A DNA stretch of 64,000 nucleotides from positions 1 to 64,000 of the forward strand of contig NZ_MOWM01000002.1 in assembly GCF_016082275.1 (NCBI RefSeq), in the 5' to 3' direction. Positions 8,867 to 16,200 of this stretch are shown here, one piece after another (position 1 is the first letter of the stretch; each line of letters starts with the position of its first letter). Under the pieces are notes generated by a model. That model made no database searches. It saw only the letters and a list, made by a program, of their open reading frames with translations, and had not been told where the DNA came from. A program made the translations under genes and the position numbers. The DNA comes from Variovorax sp. E3. Its GTDB lineage: Bacteria; Pseudomonadota; Gammaproteobacteria; Burkholderiales; Burkholderiaceae_C.

Positions 8867-9753
8867 GCGAGGGCCTCCTCGGCGTGCCGCAGCTCGGCGG
8901 TGTAGCGCGCGAAGCAGCGCTCGCCGCAGACCAGGCGCATCAGCGCGCCTTCGGCGATGAACTGGCCGCAGGCCGGGTCGGCGTCGACCAGCGGGCGGAT
9001 CACCTCGCGGATCCACGCGCGCGAGTGCGAGATGTCCAGCGCCGCGTGCAGGTCGAAGTAGGCGCGCGCCCGGCCGCCCAGCCCCAGCCGGCGCATGCCC
9101 GCGGCCACCTGCTTCACGCGGCCCGGCGCCGTGAGCTCGATGACGCCCAGCGCGCCGATGGCGTGGTAGCCGTAGCGGCGCGTGGTCGCCAGGCCGACCA
9201 TGGTGTTGGCCAGCGCCAGCGACTCCCATACCGTGGTCTCGATGGCGGGGCGCAGGTCGAGCTCGCGCACCATGTGCTCGAGCATCTGGCCGTGCATGGC
9301 GCTTTGCTTGCCGTGGCCCATCTCGTCCCAGAAGTTGCGCGCGCATTCGAGCTTGGGCTGCGGCGGCAGCTTGACCTGGGTGTAGGCCAGCAGGTCTTCG
9401 AAGCCGGCTTCGCCCGCAGCTTCCTGCGTGAGGAACCAGCGCATCTGCGCCAGCGTGGCTTCGCGGGCCAGCCAGTCGAACAGCGGGTGGTGCTGGCCGG
9501 GGCCGATGTCCGCCAGCGACTCGAACCAGGAAGCGAAATGCGCCGCGTTGCCCGCCGAGGCCGAGGCCTCGACCTGCACCGTGGCGCGCAGGGCTTCGAG
9601 GTATTTGCCTTCGAGCAGGCGGCAGTCGTGCTCGCGGGCCAGCTCGTCCTGCCACCGGGGCGAGGGGATGCCGAGCTTCAGCCGGTCGGCGTTGAAGCGT
9701 GCGAGATGCCGGTGAAGCCGCGTTCTTGCGTCCGGGGTGTCGTCGATGGACAT
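8860..9753 (-). CDS. haem-oxygenase-like diiron oxygenase/oxidase (HDO) family protein
   Basis: A 297-residue all-helical protein of the iron-containing redox enzyme group (haem-oxygenase-like fold). Members such as UndA, BesC, SznF and CADD use two irons and O2 on small molecules. Candidate ligands are visible: E144 and H154 in EMGHGKQSAMH, E206 in GVIELTAPG, and H236, D240, H243 in HAALDISH (the H-x3-D-x2-H pattern). It is the first gene of the operon and starts at 9753 after GAGGAT. The reaction cannot be predicted, since this fold performs N-oxygenation, C-C cleavage, desaturation and decarboxylation. It is the best candidate for the committed, chemistry-defining step of the operon. Confidence 0.78.
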   Translation of the reverse strand: MSIDDTPDARTRLHRHLARFNADRLKLGIPSPRWQDELAREHDCRLLEGKYLEALRATVQVEASASAGNAAHFASWFESLADIGPGQHHPLFDWLAREATLAQMRWFLTQEAAGEAGFEDLLAYTQVKLPPQPKLECARNFWDEMGHGKQSAMHGQMLEHMVRELDLRPAIETTVWESLALANTMVGLATTRRYGYHAIGALGVIELTAPGRVKQVAAGMRRLGLGGRARAYFDLHAALDISHSRAWIREVIRPLVDADPACGQFIAEGALMRLVCGERCFARYTAELRHAEEALAC

Positions 9754-9795
9754 GGCCGATCCTCGTTCCGCTGGGCAAAAGAGCCAGCGTGCGCC

Positions 9796-9832
9796 TTTGT
9801 AAAGCGGCTGTCCGTCAGACAGTGCCTACAAA
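9796..9832. promoter_or_regulatory. nested inverted repeat before the HDO operon
   Basis: A hairpin-like element lies between ureD and the HDO operon. The inner arms are CTGTC (9808-9812) and GACAG (9818-9822); the outer arms are TTTGTA (9796-9801) and TACAAA (9827-9832), centred within one base of each other. It could be an operator for the operon or a weak transcript end for ureD. No long T run follows. Confidence 0.4.
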
Positions 9833-9857
9833 TGCGGCTTCGAGGTCCGGCCGGGGC

Positions 9858-10688
9858 TCAGGTCGACCAGATGCGCGGCGTGGCCGGGGGCAGCTGCCAC
9901 AGCTCGGCGCGCCATGCCTGCCACACCTGGCGCAGCAGCTGCATCGCGGGCTCGACCACGGGGGCCAGCACGCGCAGCACCACCACCTCGGCATGCGGGC
10001 TGGTGGCGCCGGCGCTGTCGAACAGCGGGCTGGCTTCGAGCAGCGTGCGCGCATGCGCGAGCAGCGCGTCGCGCCGCGCGCGCGCCACCGGAGAGCCCGC
10101 CACGAAGAACAGCGAGGCCATGCAGCGGTGCCCGCCCAGGCCGATGGGGCTTTGCAGCAGCCGCTGGTCGGCCGCGTCGATGCGCCCGCGCTCCAGCCAC
10201 ACACCGGGCGCCTCGATGTGCTGCAGGTAGGTGCCGCGCTCGAAGGGCTGGTTGGCGTTGGGCAGGCCGAGCGCGGTGACGTCCCAGCCGATCAGCTCGG
10301 CGCCGGGCGCCACCTCGAGGCTCAGGCGGTTCTCGGCCTGGCAGCCGCTGTAGCAGATGGCTTCGAGCGGCAGCCATTCGAGCCGCGCGCCGGCCGCCAG
10401 GCGGATGCGCGTGCGCTGCAGCGCCAGTTCGCCCTCGGAGCGGTAGAAGCGCGAGGCCCCCGGCGTGGTGATCAGGCCGTGGCTGCCGTCGGCGGCCTCG
10501 ATGTCGATGTCCAGCGTGTCGCCGCCCACCAGGCCGCCCGGCGGGTGCACGAGCACGTTGTGGCAGACGGCGTCGCCTTCGGGGTAGAGGCTCTGCAGGA
10601 TGCGCAGCGGGCCGTCATGGCGAAAGCGGGCGACGGTGCGGGCGGCTTCTTGTTTGTAGTCGAGGTGGAGACGGGCGTGCCAGGGCAT
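9858..10688 (-). CDS. ureD: urease accessory protein UreD
   Basis: A 276-residue UreD/UreH protein. It shows the usual family blocks: LHLDYKQEAARTVARFRHDGPLRI near the N-terminus, LVHPPGGLVGGDTLDI, then TTPGASRFYRSEGE and LEWLPLEAICYSGCQAENR. With UreF and UreG, UreD delivers nickel to the urease active site. The gene looks complete. It is odd because ureD normally begins a ureDABC operon, while here no other urease gene occurs in 64 kb. Downstream is the HDO operon and 31 bp upstream is a nucleoside deaminase gene. Either the structural genes lie elsewhere or the cluster was split by rearrangement. Confidence 0.88.
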   Translation of the reverse strand: MPWHARLHLDYKQEAARTVARFRHDGPLRILQSLYPEGDAVCHNVLVHPPGGLVGGDTLDIDIEAADGSHGLITTPGASRFYRSEGELALQRTRIRLAAGARLEWLPLEAICYSGCQAENRLSLEVAPGAELIGWDVTALGLPNANQPFERGTYLQHIEAPGVWLERGRIDAADQRLLQSPIGLGGHRCMASLFFVAGSPVARARRDALLAHARTLLEASPLFDSAGATSPHAEVVVLRVLAPVVEPAMQLLRQVWQAWRAELWQLPPATPRIWST

Positions 10689-10719
10689 GCGGGGAGTCTA
10701 GTGCGGGCCGGGGCGGCGC

Positions 10720-11256
10720 TCAGCTCTTCCACGCGCCGTCATGCGCGGCACTCGCCTCGTCGATCAACGCAGGCCCGATGCATTCGATCGCATGCGGCGA
10801 CGCGCGAAACACATCGCGGCACGACAGCTCCGCGTCGCGCTGGTCCTGCCGTTCGCCGCGGAACACGCGCAGGCGCTCGGCGTCGATGCCGAACACCACG
10901 CGGCCGATGTTCGACCAGAAGATGGCGCCCGCGCACATCACGCAGGGCTCGCCCGACGCATAGAGCGTGGCGCCCGCGAGTTCTTCGCGCGTGAGCTTGC
11001 GCCCGGCCAGCGCGCGCAGCGCGTTGATTTCGGCGTGGGCGGTGCAGTCGCCGGTTTCGGCGTTGCTGTTGCCGGCCTCGGCGAGTATTTCACCGGCGGC
11101 CGAGACGATGACCGAGCCGAAGGGGCGGTTGCCCCGGCGCCGCGCCGCGTGCGACCACACGATGGCCTTGCGCAGGTAGCGGCCGTCGCGCTCGTCGAGC
11201 GTGGTTTCCGTAGGGTAGGACGTGATGTTGTTGTTGCTGCTGCTGGAGTTGTTCAT
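10720..11256 (-). CDS. nucleoside deaminase (cytidine/guanine deaminase superfamily)
   Basis: A 178-residue zinc deaminase. The zinc site and catalytic Glu are intact: H74-A-E76 in CTAHAEINAL and C105/C108 in PCVMCAGAI. This is the pattern of the guanine/cytosine/tRNA-adenosine deaminase superfamily. A Ser/Asn-rich N-terminus (residues 2-10) precedes the domain. The ATG at 11256 overlaps the TGA that ends the binding-protein gene (ATGA), so translation is coupled. Because of two frameshifts just upstream, an uncorrected reading wrongly fuses the two proteins. The likely substrate is a base or nucleoside supplied by the adjacent transporter; the exact one is unknown. Confidence 0.85.
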   Translation of the reverse strand: MNNSSSSNNNITSYPTETTLDERDGRYLRKAIVWSHAARRRGNRPFGSVIVSAAGEILAEAGNSNAETGDCTAHAEINALRALAGRKLTREELAGATLYASGEPCVMCAGAIFWSNIGRVVFGIDAERLRVFRGERQDQRDAELSCRDVFRASPHAIECIGPALIDEASAAHDGAWKS

Positions 11257-12291
11257 GCCTTGGAGGGGAGGAGGGTGCGTTGCTGCGCGATGGGAGCATG
11301 GATGTGTTGAAGATGGCGTCGGACGCGCCTTGATCTTGAGGCCGAACACGTCGGCCACTTCGTCGACCTGCTGTTCGAGCGTGAGCTTGCGGATGTCGCC
11401 CAGGCCGTGGCCGCGGGTGTCGGCCGCGCCCACGTACTGCGCGGTGATGCCCCAGCGCTCGAGTTCGATCTTCTCGTCGAGGATGGGTTCCCGCTGGCGC
11501 ATGGCCGCGATGCTCGGCCCCGGGTTGGCAAAGGTCTCGACGATGGCGCGGTTGCTCGCGCGCAGAAAAGCGGCCACCACCTTCGGATTCTGCGCGACGA
11601 GGTTGCTGCTCGCGAGGATGGCGTTGCCGTACAGGTCGACGCCCGCGTCCGCGTACTTGAGCACCGACAGCGTGTCGGGCTTCATGCGCGCGAACAGCGA
11701 CACGGCGGAGTCGTGAAAGTAGGTGGCGGCATCGACGTCGCCGCGCACCATCACGTTGTCGCGCGCGCTGAAGTCGGTGGTCTGCCACTGGAAGGCGTCG
11801 CCGCGCATGCCCTGCTTGCGCGCCACCATCGGCCAGGTGCGGCGGGTCGACTCGACGGCGGCGGCCGCCACCTTCTTGCCCGCGAGGCTCCTGAAGTCGC
11901 CGGTCACGCCACGGTCCTTGCGGCCGATGATCACGAACGGTGCACGGTTGTAGTACTGGTACACGGCCTGCACCATCGGCGTGCCGGGGTTCTGCGCGTT
12001 GAACTCGACCAGCGAGCTGATGTCGCCCAGCCCCAATTGGTACACGCCGCTGGCGATGCGCGTGATGGACGCGACCGAGCCGGCGCCGGTGTCGATGCTC
12101 ACGTCGAGACCCTCGTCCCTGTAGTAGCCCTTGGCCAGCGCGAGGAAGAACGGCGCGGTCTGCCCGTTGATGCGGAAGTCGAGCGTGAACTTGAGCGGGG
12201 TGAGCTTGCCACCGCTTTGTGCGAACACGGAAGGCGCGGCGATGGGCGCAAGGGCGGCCGTGCTGGCCGCGAGAAAGAATCGACGTTGCAT
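11253..12291 (-). pseudogene. ABC transporter substrate-binding protein, NMT1/THI5-like, 3'-frameshifted
   Basis: A periplasmic binding protein with a signal peptide (MQRRFFLAASTAALAPIAAPSVFAQ) and the SsuA/THI5-type body (FTLDFRINGQTAPFFLALAKGYY). These feed ABC importers for pyrimidine-like compounds, nitrate, sulfonates or riboflavin precursors. Two one-base losses occur near the end. Near 11326, KIK should continue AASDAIFNTSML; near 11293, MLP should continue IAQQRTLLPSKA and stop at 11253. Restoring both gives 346 residues and an ATGA overlap with the deaminase start, which argues that the losses are sequence errors. No permease or ATPase gene is beside it. The partner deaminase suggests a nitrogenous base as ligand. 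Confidence 0.75.
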
Positions 12292-12633
12292 GTGGGGCTG
12301 GCCTCGGAATCTTCGGGTCTTGAATCCCCTCCGCAAAAAGCGGAAGGCGCTTCAAGAGCAATTTCCGGGCGGGCGCACGTGGTTGGTGCGTGCGCTGCTG
12401 AACGCTTCTACTCTTGCACTCGTTCATGCACGAGGCATGCCAAGGGGTTTTGCTCGGGCATTGCCAAAGAAAACGTGCATCGGCGAACAAGCCGCGCCAC
12501 AATCCGGGCGCGCAATTTGCATGGCAGCTTGCGCAGAGTAGAAGCGTTCAGCCGCGCGACGGGCCCCTCGTCGTCGACGGCAGGAAATTGCTCTTTCAGT
12601 TCGTCCCCACACGACCACAGAAGGAGTCCGCGC
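12292..12633. other. 342-bp divergent intergenic region
   Basis: No gene is convincing in this gap between the binding-protein gene (minus) and the Rieske oxygenase gene (plus). It holds an 18-bp perfect inverted repeat 120 bp apart (annotated separately), and an AAGGAG ribosome site at 12620-12625 for the oxygenase. Short reading frames here are interrupted or lie antisense and show no family. Confidence 0.6.
12397..12552. repeat. long-range 18-bp perfect inverted repeat
   Basis: GCTGAACGCTTCTACTCT at 12397-12414 is repeated exactly in inverted orientation at 12535-12552, flanking 120 bp. It lies in the divergent promoter region between the binding protein and the Rieske oxygenase. It may be a pair of operator sites allowing looping, or the ends of a tiny non-autonomous element. 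No direct target duplication was seen next to the arms. Confidence 0.75.
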
Positions 12634-13716
12634 ATGCTCGTTACCCAACAACCCGTCTTTCGCAAGTTCTGGCATGCCGTCATGCCGCTCACCGAACTGG
12701 CCCACGGCCCCAGGCCCTTCAGGCTGCTGGGCGAAGACATCGTTCTCTTCATCGACGCCGACGGCCAGCCCGCCGCGCTGCGCGACCGCTGCTGCCACCG
12801 CACCGCGAAACTGTCGAAGGGCTGGTGCGTGGACAGCGAAGGCCAGGCCTGCGGCACCGGCGCCATCCAGTGCGGCTACCACGGCTGGACCTATGACCGC
12901 AGCGGCCAGGTGGTGCGCATTCCCCAGTACGAGCCCGACCGCAAGATCTCGCCCGAGTACCGCACCACGGCCTACCACTGCACCGCGCGTTACGGCTATG
13001 CGTGGGTGGCGCTGGAAGACCCGATCGCCGACATTCCCGCCATTCCGGAGTTCGACGACGCGGGCTACCGCACCATCTTCCAGTTCTACGAAGAGTGGCA
13101 GACCAGCCCGATGCGCGCGCTCGAAAACTCCTTCGACAACTCGCACTTCAGCTTCGTGCACCGCGCCACCTTCGGCGTGGCCGCGAGCCCGAAGCCGAGC
13201 AAGTACGAGCTGGTGGAAAACGAATCGGGCTTCTACGCCGAGACGGTCATCGAGGCCACCAACCCGGTGAAGTTCCACGCGATCAGCGGCGTGACCGACC
13301 CCATCACCACGCGCCACATGCGCAACGCCTACTTCCTGCCGTTCTCGCGCCGGCTCGACATCGAGTACCCGAGCGGCGTGCGCCACATCATCATCAACTG
13401 CTTCACGCCCATCGACGACGGCCGCATGCAGCTGTGCCAATGGCTGTTCCGCAACGACACCGAGGCCGACTGCGCGGCGCAGATGCTGATCGACTTCGAC
13501 GAGGCGGTGACGCGCGAGGACAAGGATATCCTCGAATCGACCGACCCCGACGCATTGGTCGACACGCGCCGGCGCGGCGTGGAGTATTCGATGGAGTCCG
13601 ACCGGCCCGGCATGCTGATCCGCAAGCACCTGATGCAGCTGCTGGCCAGGCACGGCGAGGCGGAGGTTCATCGCGGCATGGCCAGCGCCGTGATTCCGAT
13701 TGCAAGAGCCGCCTGA
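12634..13716 (+). CDS. Rieske non-haem iron oxygenase, alpha subunit
   Basis: A 360-residue ring-hydroxylating-type oxygenase. The Rieske [2Fe-2S] ligands are visible as C53-x-H55 and C80-x2-H83 (QCGYHGW). The mononuclear iron motif is ENSFDNSHFSFVH, with H171 and H176. These enzymes hydroxylate or demethylate aromatic and other substrates with electrons from a separate reductase, and no reductase gene is adjacent. The ATG at 12634 follows AAGGAG by 8 bp. It converges on the FAD oxidoreductase gene with a 27-bp gap, so a link to phosphonate metabolism is possible but unproven. A longer in-frame reading begins at 11407, but that upstream part is antisense to the binding-protein gene. Confidence 0.88.
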   Translation: MLVTQQPVFRKFWHAVMPLTELAHGPRPFRLLGEDIVLFIDADGQPAALRDRCCHRTAKLSKGWCVDSEGQACGTGAIQCGYHGWTYDRSGQVVRIPQYEPDRKISPEYRTTAYHCTARYGYAWVALEDPIADIPAIPEFDDAGYRTIFQFYEEWQTSPMRALENSFDNSHFSFVHRATFGVAASPKPSKYELVENESGFYAETVIEATNPVKFHAISGVTDPITTRHMRNAYFLPFSRRLDIEYPSGVRHIIINCFTPIDDGRMQLCQWLFRNDTEADCAAQMLIDFDEAVTREDKDILESTDPDALVDTRRRGVEYSMESDRPGMLIRKHLMQLLARHGEAEVHRGMASAVIPIARAA

Positions 13717-13743
13717 AGAGCGAGAAAAGCAACCCGCCGGCGC

Positions 13744-15132
13744 TCAGGCCTTGTCCGCCTTGCCCGCCGCGTTCGCGAGCTTGCTGAGCAGACGGTCGAC
13801 CATCCACGGCCGGCTGTCGCGGTCTTCGGCCGCTTCCTTGCGGCGGATGGCATCGCGCACGACGATGGAGCCGATGTAGCGAAGGGGCTCGGGCGGAAAC
13901 TGCCCCAGCGGCCCCTGCACGATCGGGCTGCGCGTCCACGCGTTGTCCTCGTCCAGCAGCAGCGAGGACAGGATCTGCCCGCCCATGTAGGTGGGCCCGA
14001 CGCCGTTGCCCGAGTAGCCGAAGCCGTAGCTGATGTGCGGCGAGCCCTCGAGCGTTCCGAAGAACGGGAAACCCGTCACCGAACGGTCGGACGGTCCGTT
14101 CCAGCTGGCGGTCACCGGCACGTCGCGCAGCGAGGGAAAGAAGCTGTGCAGCGCGCGCTGAAGGTCGGCCTCGTAAGGCGAGCGCTGGTCGAACACCGGC
14201 GCGATGCGCCCGCCCCGGGCGAAGGTGTTGCCGCCCTTGCCCAGCATGAGGCGGCCGTCGGCGGTGGTGCGGTAGTAGTACACGAAGGTCCGCGAGTCGA
14301 GCACCGAGACACCGTCGACCAGGCCCGTGGCGTGCAGCAGTTCGGGGCACTTCTCGGTGATGACCATGTCGCTGGAGACGATGGCGATGCTGCGCTCGAA
14401 GCGGGGCAGGGCGCTGGCCATCCATGCATTCATCGCGAGCACCAGCTTCGGCGCCTCGATGCTGCCGGCGGGCGTGCGCACCGTGACCGGGTGGCCCTGC
14501 GTGAAGTCGATCATCGGGCTGCGCTCGTAGATGCGGATGCCCATGCGCAGCGCCACGCGCCGCAGCCCGCGCACCAGCTTGCCCGGGTGCACGGTCGCCG
14601 CAATGGGCGAGAACACGCCGGCCAGGTTGCGCGCGGAGCCCGAGCGCCGCGCCACTTCCTCGGGCGGCAGGTGGTGGTAGGAATGAATGCCGCAGTCTTC
14701 CAGCCCCTTCATCACCGGGTCGAGCACGCCGACCTGGGCCTGCGAGGTGGCGGTGTAGAGCGTGCCGTCCTGCCGCAGTTCGGCGTCGATGCCCTGCGCG
14801 CGGCAGAAGTCGGCGATGTGCTGCACCGCGGCTTCCGATGCCCTGACCAGGCGGATCGCCTCGGCCTCGCCGAACAGCCGGCGCAACGTGAAGAACTTGG
14901 CCGACCACGTGAGCAGGCAGCCGCCGTTGCGGCCGCTGGCGCCCGAGCCGCAGAGGTCGCTCTCGACGATGGCGATGTCCAGCGCGGGGTTGCGCTGTTT
15001 CGCCTGGATGGCGGTCCACAGGCCGGTGAAGCCGCCGCCGACAATGCAGACGTCGGCCCGCTGCGCGCCCTGCAGCGCGGGGGCCAGATCGCCGTCGTTG
15101 AACAGGGCCTGTTCGATCCAGAAGGGGCGCAT
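13744..15132 (-). CDS. FAD-dependent oxidoreductase (DAO family), phosphonate operon
   Basis: A 462-residue DAO/PuuB-type flavoprotein. The FAD-binding Rossmann motif is VCIVGGGFTGLWTA (about 28-41), and the GSGASGRNGG loop is typical of the family. The C-terminus contains GFGYSGNGVGPTYMGG. Such enzymes oxidise primary or secondary amines. Homologues in phosphonate operons are thought to oxidise N-substituted aminophosphonates, so this one could feed N-methylated or other aminoalkylphosphonates into the PhnW/PhnY/PhnA route. It is the last gene of the minus-strand operon that starts with the GntR regulator at 19617. The substrate assignment is inference from context. Confidence 0.82.
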   Translation of the reverse strand: MRPFWIEQALFNDGDLAPALQGAQRADVCIVGGGFTGLWTAIQAKQRNPALDIAIVESDLCGSGASGRNGGCLLTWSAKFFTLRRLFGEAEAIRLVRASEAAVQHIADFCRAQGIDAELRQDGTLYTATSQAQVGVLDPVMKGLEDCGIHSYHHLPPEEVARRSGSARNLAGVFSPIAATVHPGKLVRGLRRVALRMGIRIYERSPMIDFTQGHPVTVRTPAGSIEAPKLVLAMNAWMASALPRFERSIAIVSSDMVITEKCPELLHATGLVDGVSVLDSRTFVYYYRTTADGRLMLGKGGNTFARGGRIAPVFDQRSPYEADLQRALHSFFPSLRDVPVTASWNGPSDRSVTGFPFFGTLEGSPHISYGFGYSGNGVGPTYMGGQILSSLLLDEDNAWTRSPIVQGPLGQFPPEPLRYIGSIVVRDAIRRKEAAEDRDSRPWMVDRLLSKLANAAGKADKA

Positions 15133-15176
15133 GTCGGTCTCGCGGGTTGCGTGGGGTTGGTGGGTTTTGCGGGTCG

Positions 15177-15625
15177 TCAGGCTTGCGCCGCATCTCGAAG
15201 GAAAACTCGGTCTCGCGCTCGACCACGAATCCGAAGCGCTGGTAGAGCGACTTCGCCGGATTCGCCCGCAGCACGCTGAGCGTGAGGTCGACGCCCGCGT
15301 TCGCCGCTTCGTCGACCACCTCGGCCAGCAGGCCGGTGCCGATGCCCCCGCCCTGGTAGCCGGGCGCCAGCTGGATCTGGATGACGACCCACTCGTGCGC
15401 GTCGCGCGACACCTTGAGCAGGCCGACCGGCGCGCCCTCGTGCAACAGCAGCTCGGCGCATTCGAAGCGGTGCATCAGCCGCGCCATGTGATGGGCGTCG
15501 CTGACTTCGGCGCCCGAGGCCACGACGTGGCCGTTCATGGTGCGCTGCCGCAGGTCGAGCAGAAAGGGAATGTCCTGCGGCGTGGCGCGCCGGCGCGTCA
15601 GCCTGGTCGGTGGCGCGAGGCTCAC
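15177..15625 (-). CDS. GNAT-family N-acetyltransferase, phosphonate operon
   Basis: A GNAT of about 149 residues. The acetyl-CoA binding block is IQLAPGYQGGGIGTGLLAEVV, followed by LRANPAKSLYQRFGFVVE. The GTG start at 15625 overlaps the HD gene's stop (GTGA). Read as given, the frame runs past its expected end; adding one C at about 15180 turns MRRKPDD into MRRKP-stop at 15177 and yields a whole number of codons. Within this operon it may acetylate 2-aminoethylphosphonate or a related aminophosphonate, as PhnO does elsewhere, but it could equally have a general function. Confidence 0.75.
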
Positions 15626-16200
15626 GCTTGCTCCGCGGCGGCCTGCTTCGTCGCGAGCGCCATGTGCCGTGCGTAGTGCATCAGGTCGGGCGTCTTCGCG
15701 CCGGCGCATTTGGCGCTGTCGTCCCAGCGGCGCAGGCGCACGGCGTCGAGCGCGTGCGGCAGGGCCTCGAAGTAGCGGGCCTGCGCGTCGTCGAACACGC
15801 CGCCCTGCAGCACGAGGCTGCGCTGCGAATCGGCCGACAGCGCTTCCAGGTAGCCCGTTTCGCGCGCGCACAGGTAGCGCTTGGCGTCCACGTGCAGCCG
15901 GATCGGGTCGAGCGTGGCCGGGCCGAAGAGGTGCTTCAGGAAGGCGCGGCTGCGGTACTGGTGCAGGTCGTCCGTGCCTTGCTGCGTGGGCGTGCCGTCC
16001 ATGTCGTGCAGCAGGTGCCCCAGGTCGTGCAGCAGGCAGGCCGTGACCAGCGCACTGGACGCGCCGGCCTGCTCGGCCAGGTGCGCCGACTGCAGCGCGT
16101 GCTCCAGTTGCGTGACGGGCTCGCCGTCGTACTGCGCATGGCCCTTGGCCTCGAACAGCGCCACGATGCCCGCGATGTCCAGGGGAGCGGCAACTACCAT
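15622..16200 (-). CDS. HD-domain protein of phosphonate operons, PhnZ-like oxygenase candidate
   Basis: A 192-residue HD-domain protein. Metal-site residues are visible: the LEHALQSAHLAE helix, the LLHDLGHLLHD core, the downstream LHQYRSRAFLKH and RLHVDAKRY histidines, and the late Asp in RRWDDSAK. This matches the ligand spacing of PhnZ/TmpB-type mixed-valence diiron oxygenases, which cleave C-P bonds of 1-hydroxyalkylphosphonates. The start at 16200 overlaps the end of phnY by 7 bp and its stop overlaps the GNAT start. No PhnY*-type 2-oxoglutarate hydroxylase is nearby, so the hydroxylated substrate would have to be imported or made by another enzyme of the locus. Confidence 0.78.
   Translation of the reverse strand: MVVAAPLDIAGIVALFEAKGHAQYDGEPVTQLEHALQSAHLAEQAGASSALVTACLLHDLGHLLHDMDGTPTQQGTDDLHQYRSRAFLKHLFGPATLDPIRLHVDAKRYLCARETGYLEALSADSQRSLVLQGGVFDDAQARYFEALPHALDAVRLRRWDDSAKCAGAKTPDLMHYARHMALATKQAAAEQA

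Noticed and set aside
10720..12336. Apparent fusion of an ABC binding protein with a nucleoside deaminase in one 538-codon frame
   Set aside because: Two one-base losses at the end of the binding-protein gene create the read-through. The corrected frame stops at 11253 in an ATGA overlap with the deaminase start, and the linker has no domain character.
11407..13716. A 769-codon plus-strand frame ending in the Rieske oxygenase
   Set aside because: The first 1.2 kb is antisense to the binding-protein gene and low in complexity; a ribosome site and normal N-terminus support the start at 12634.
13403..15871. An 822-codon minus-strand frame covering the GNAT gene and beyond
   Set aside because: Only the GNAT part is real; the rest is out of frame with the FAD oxidoreductase and results from one missing base at the GNAT stop.
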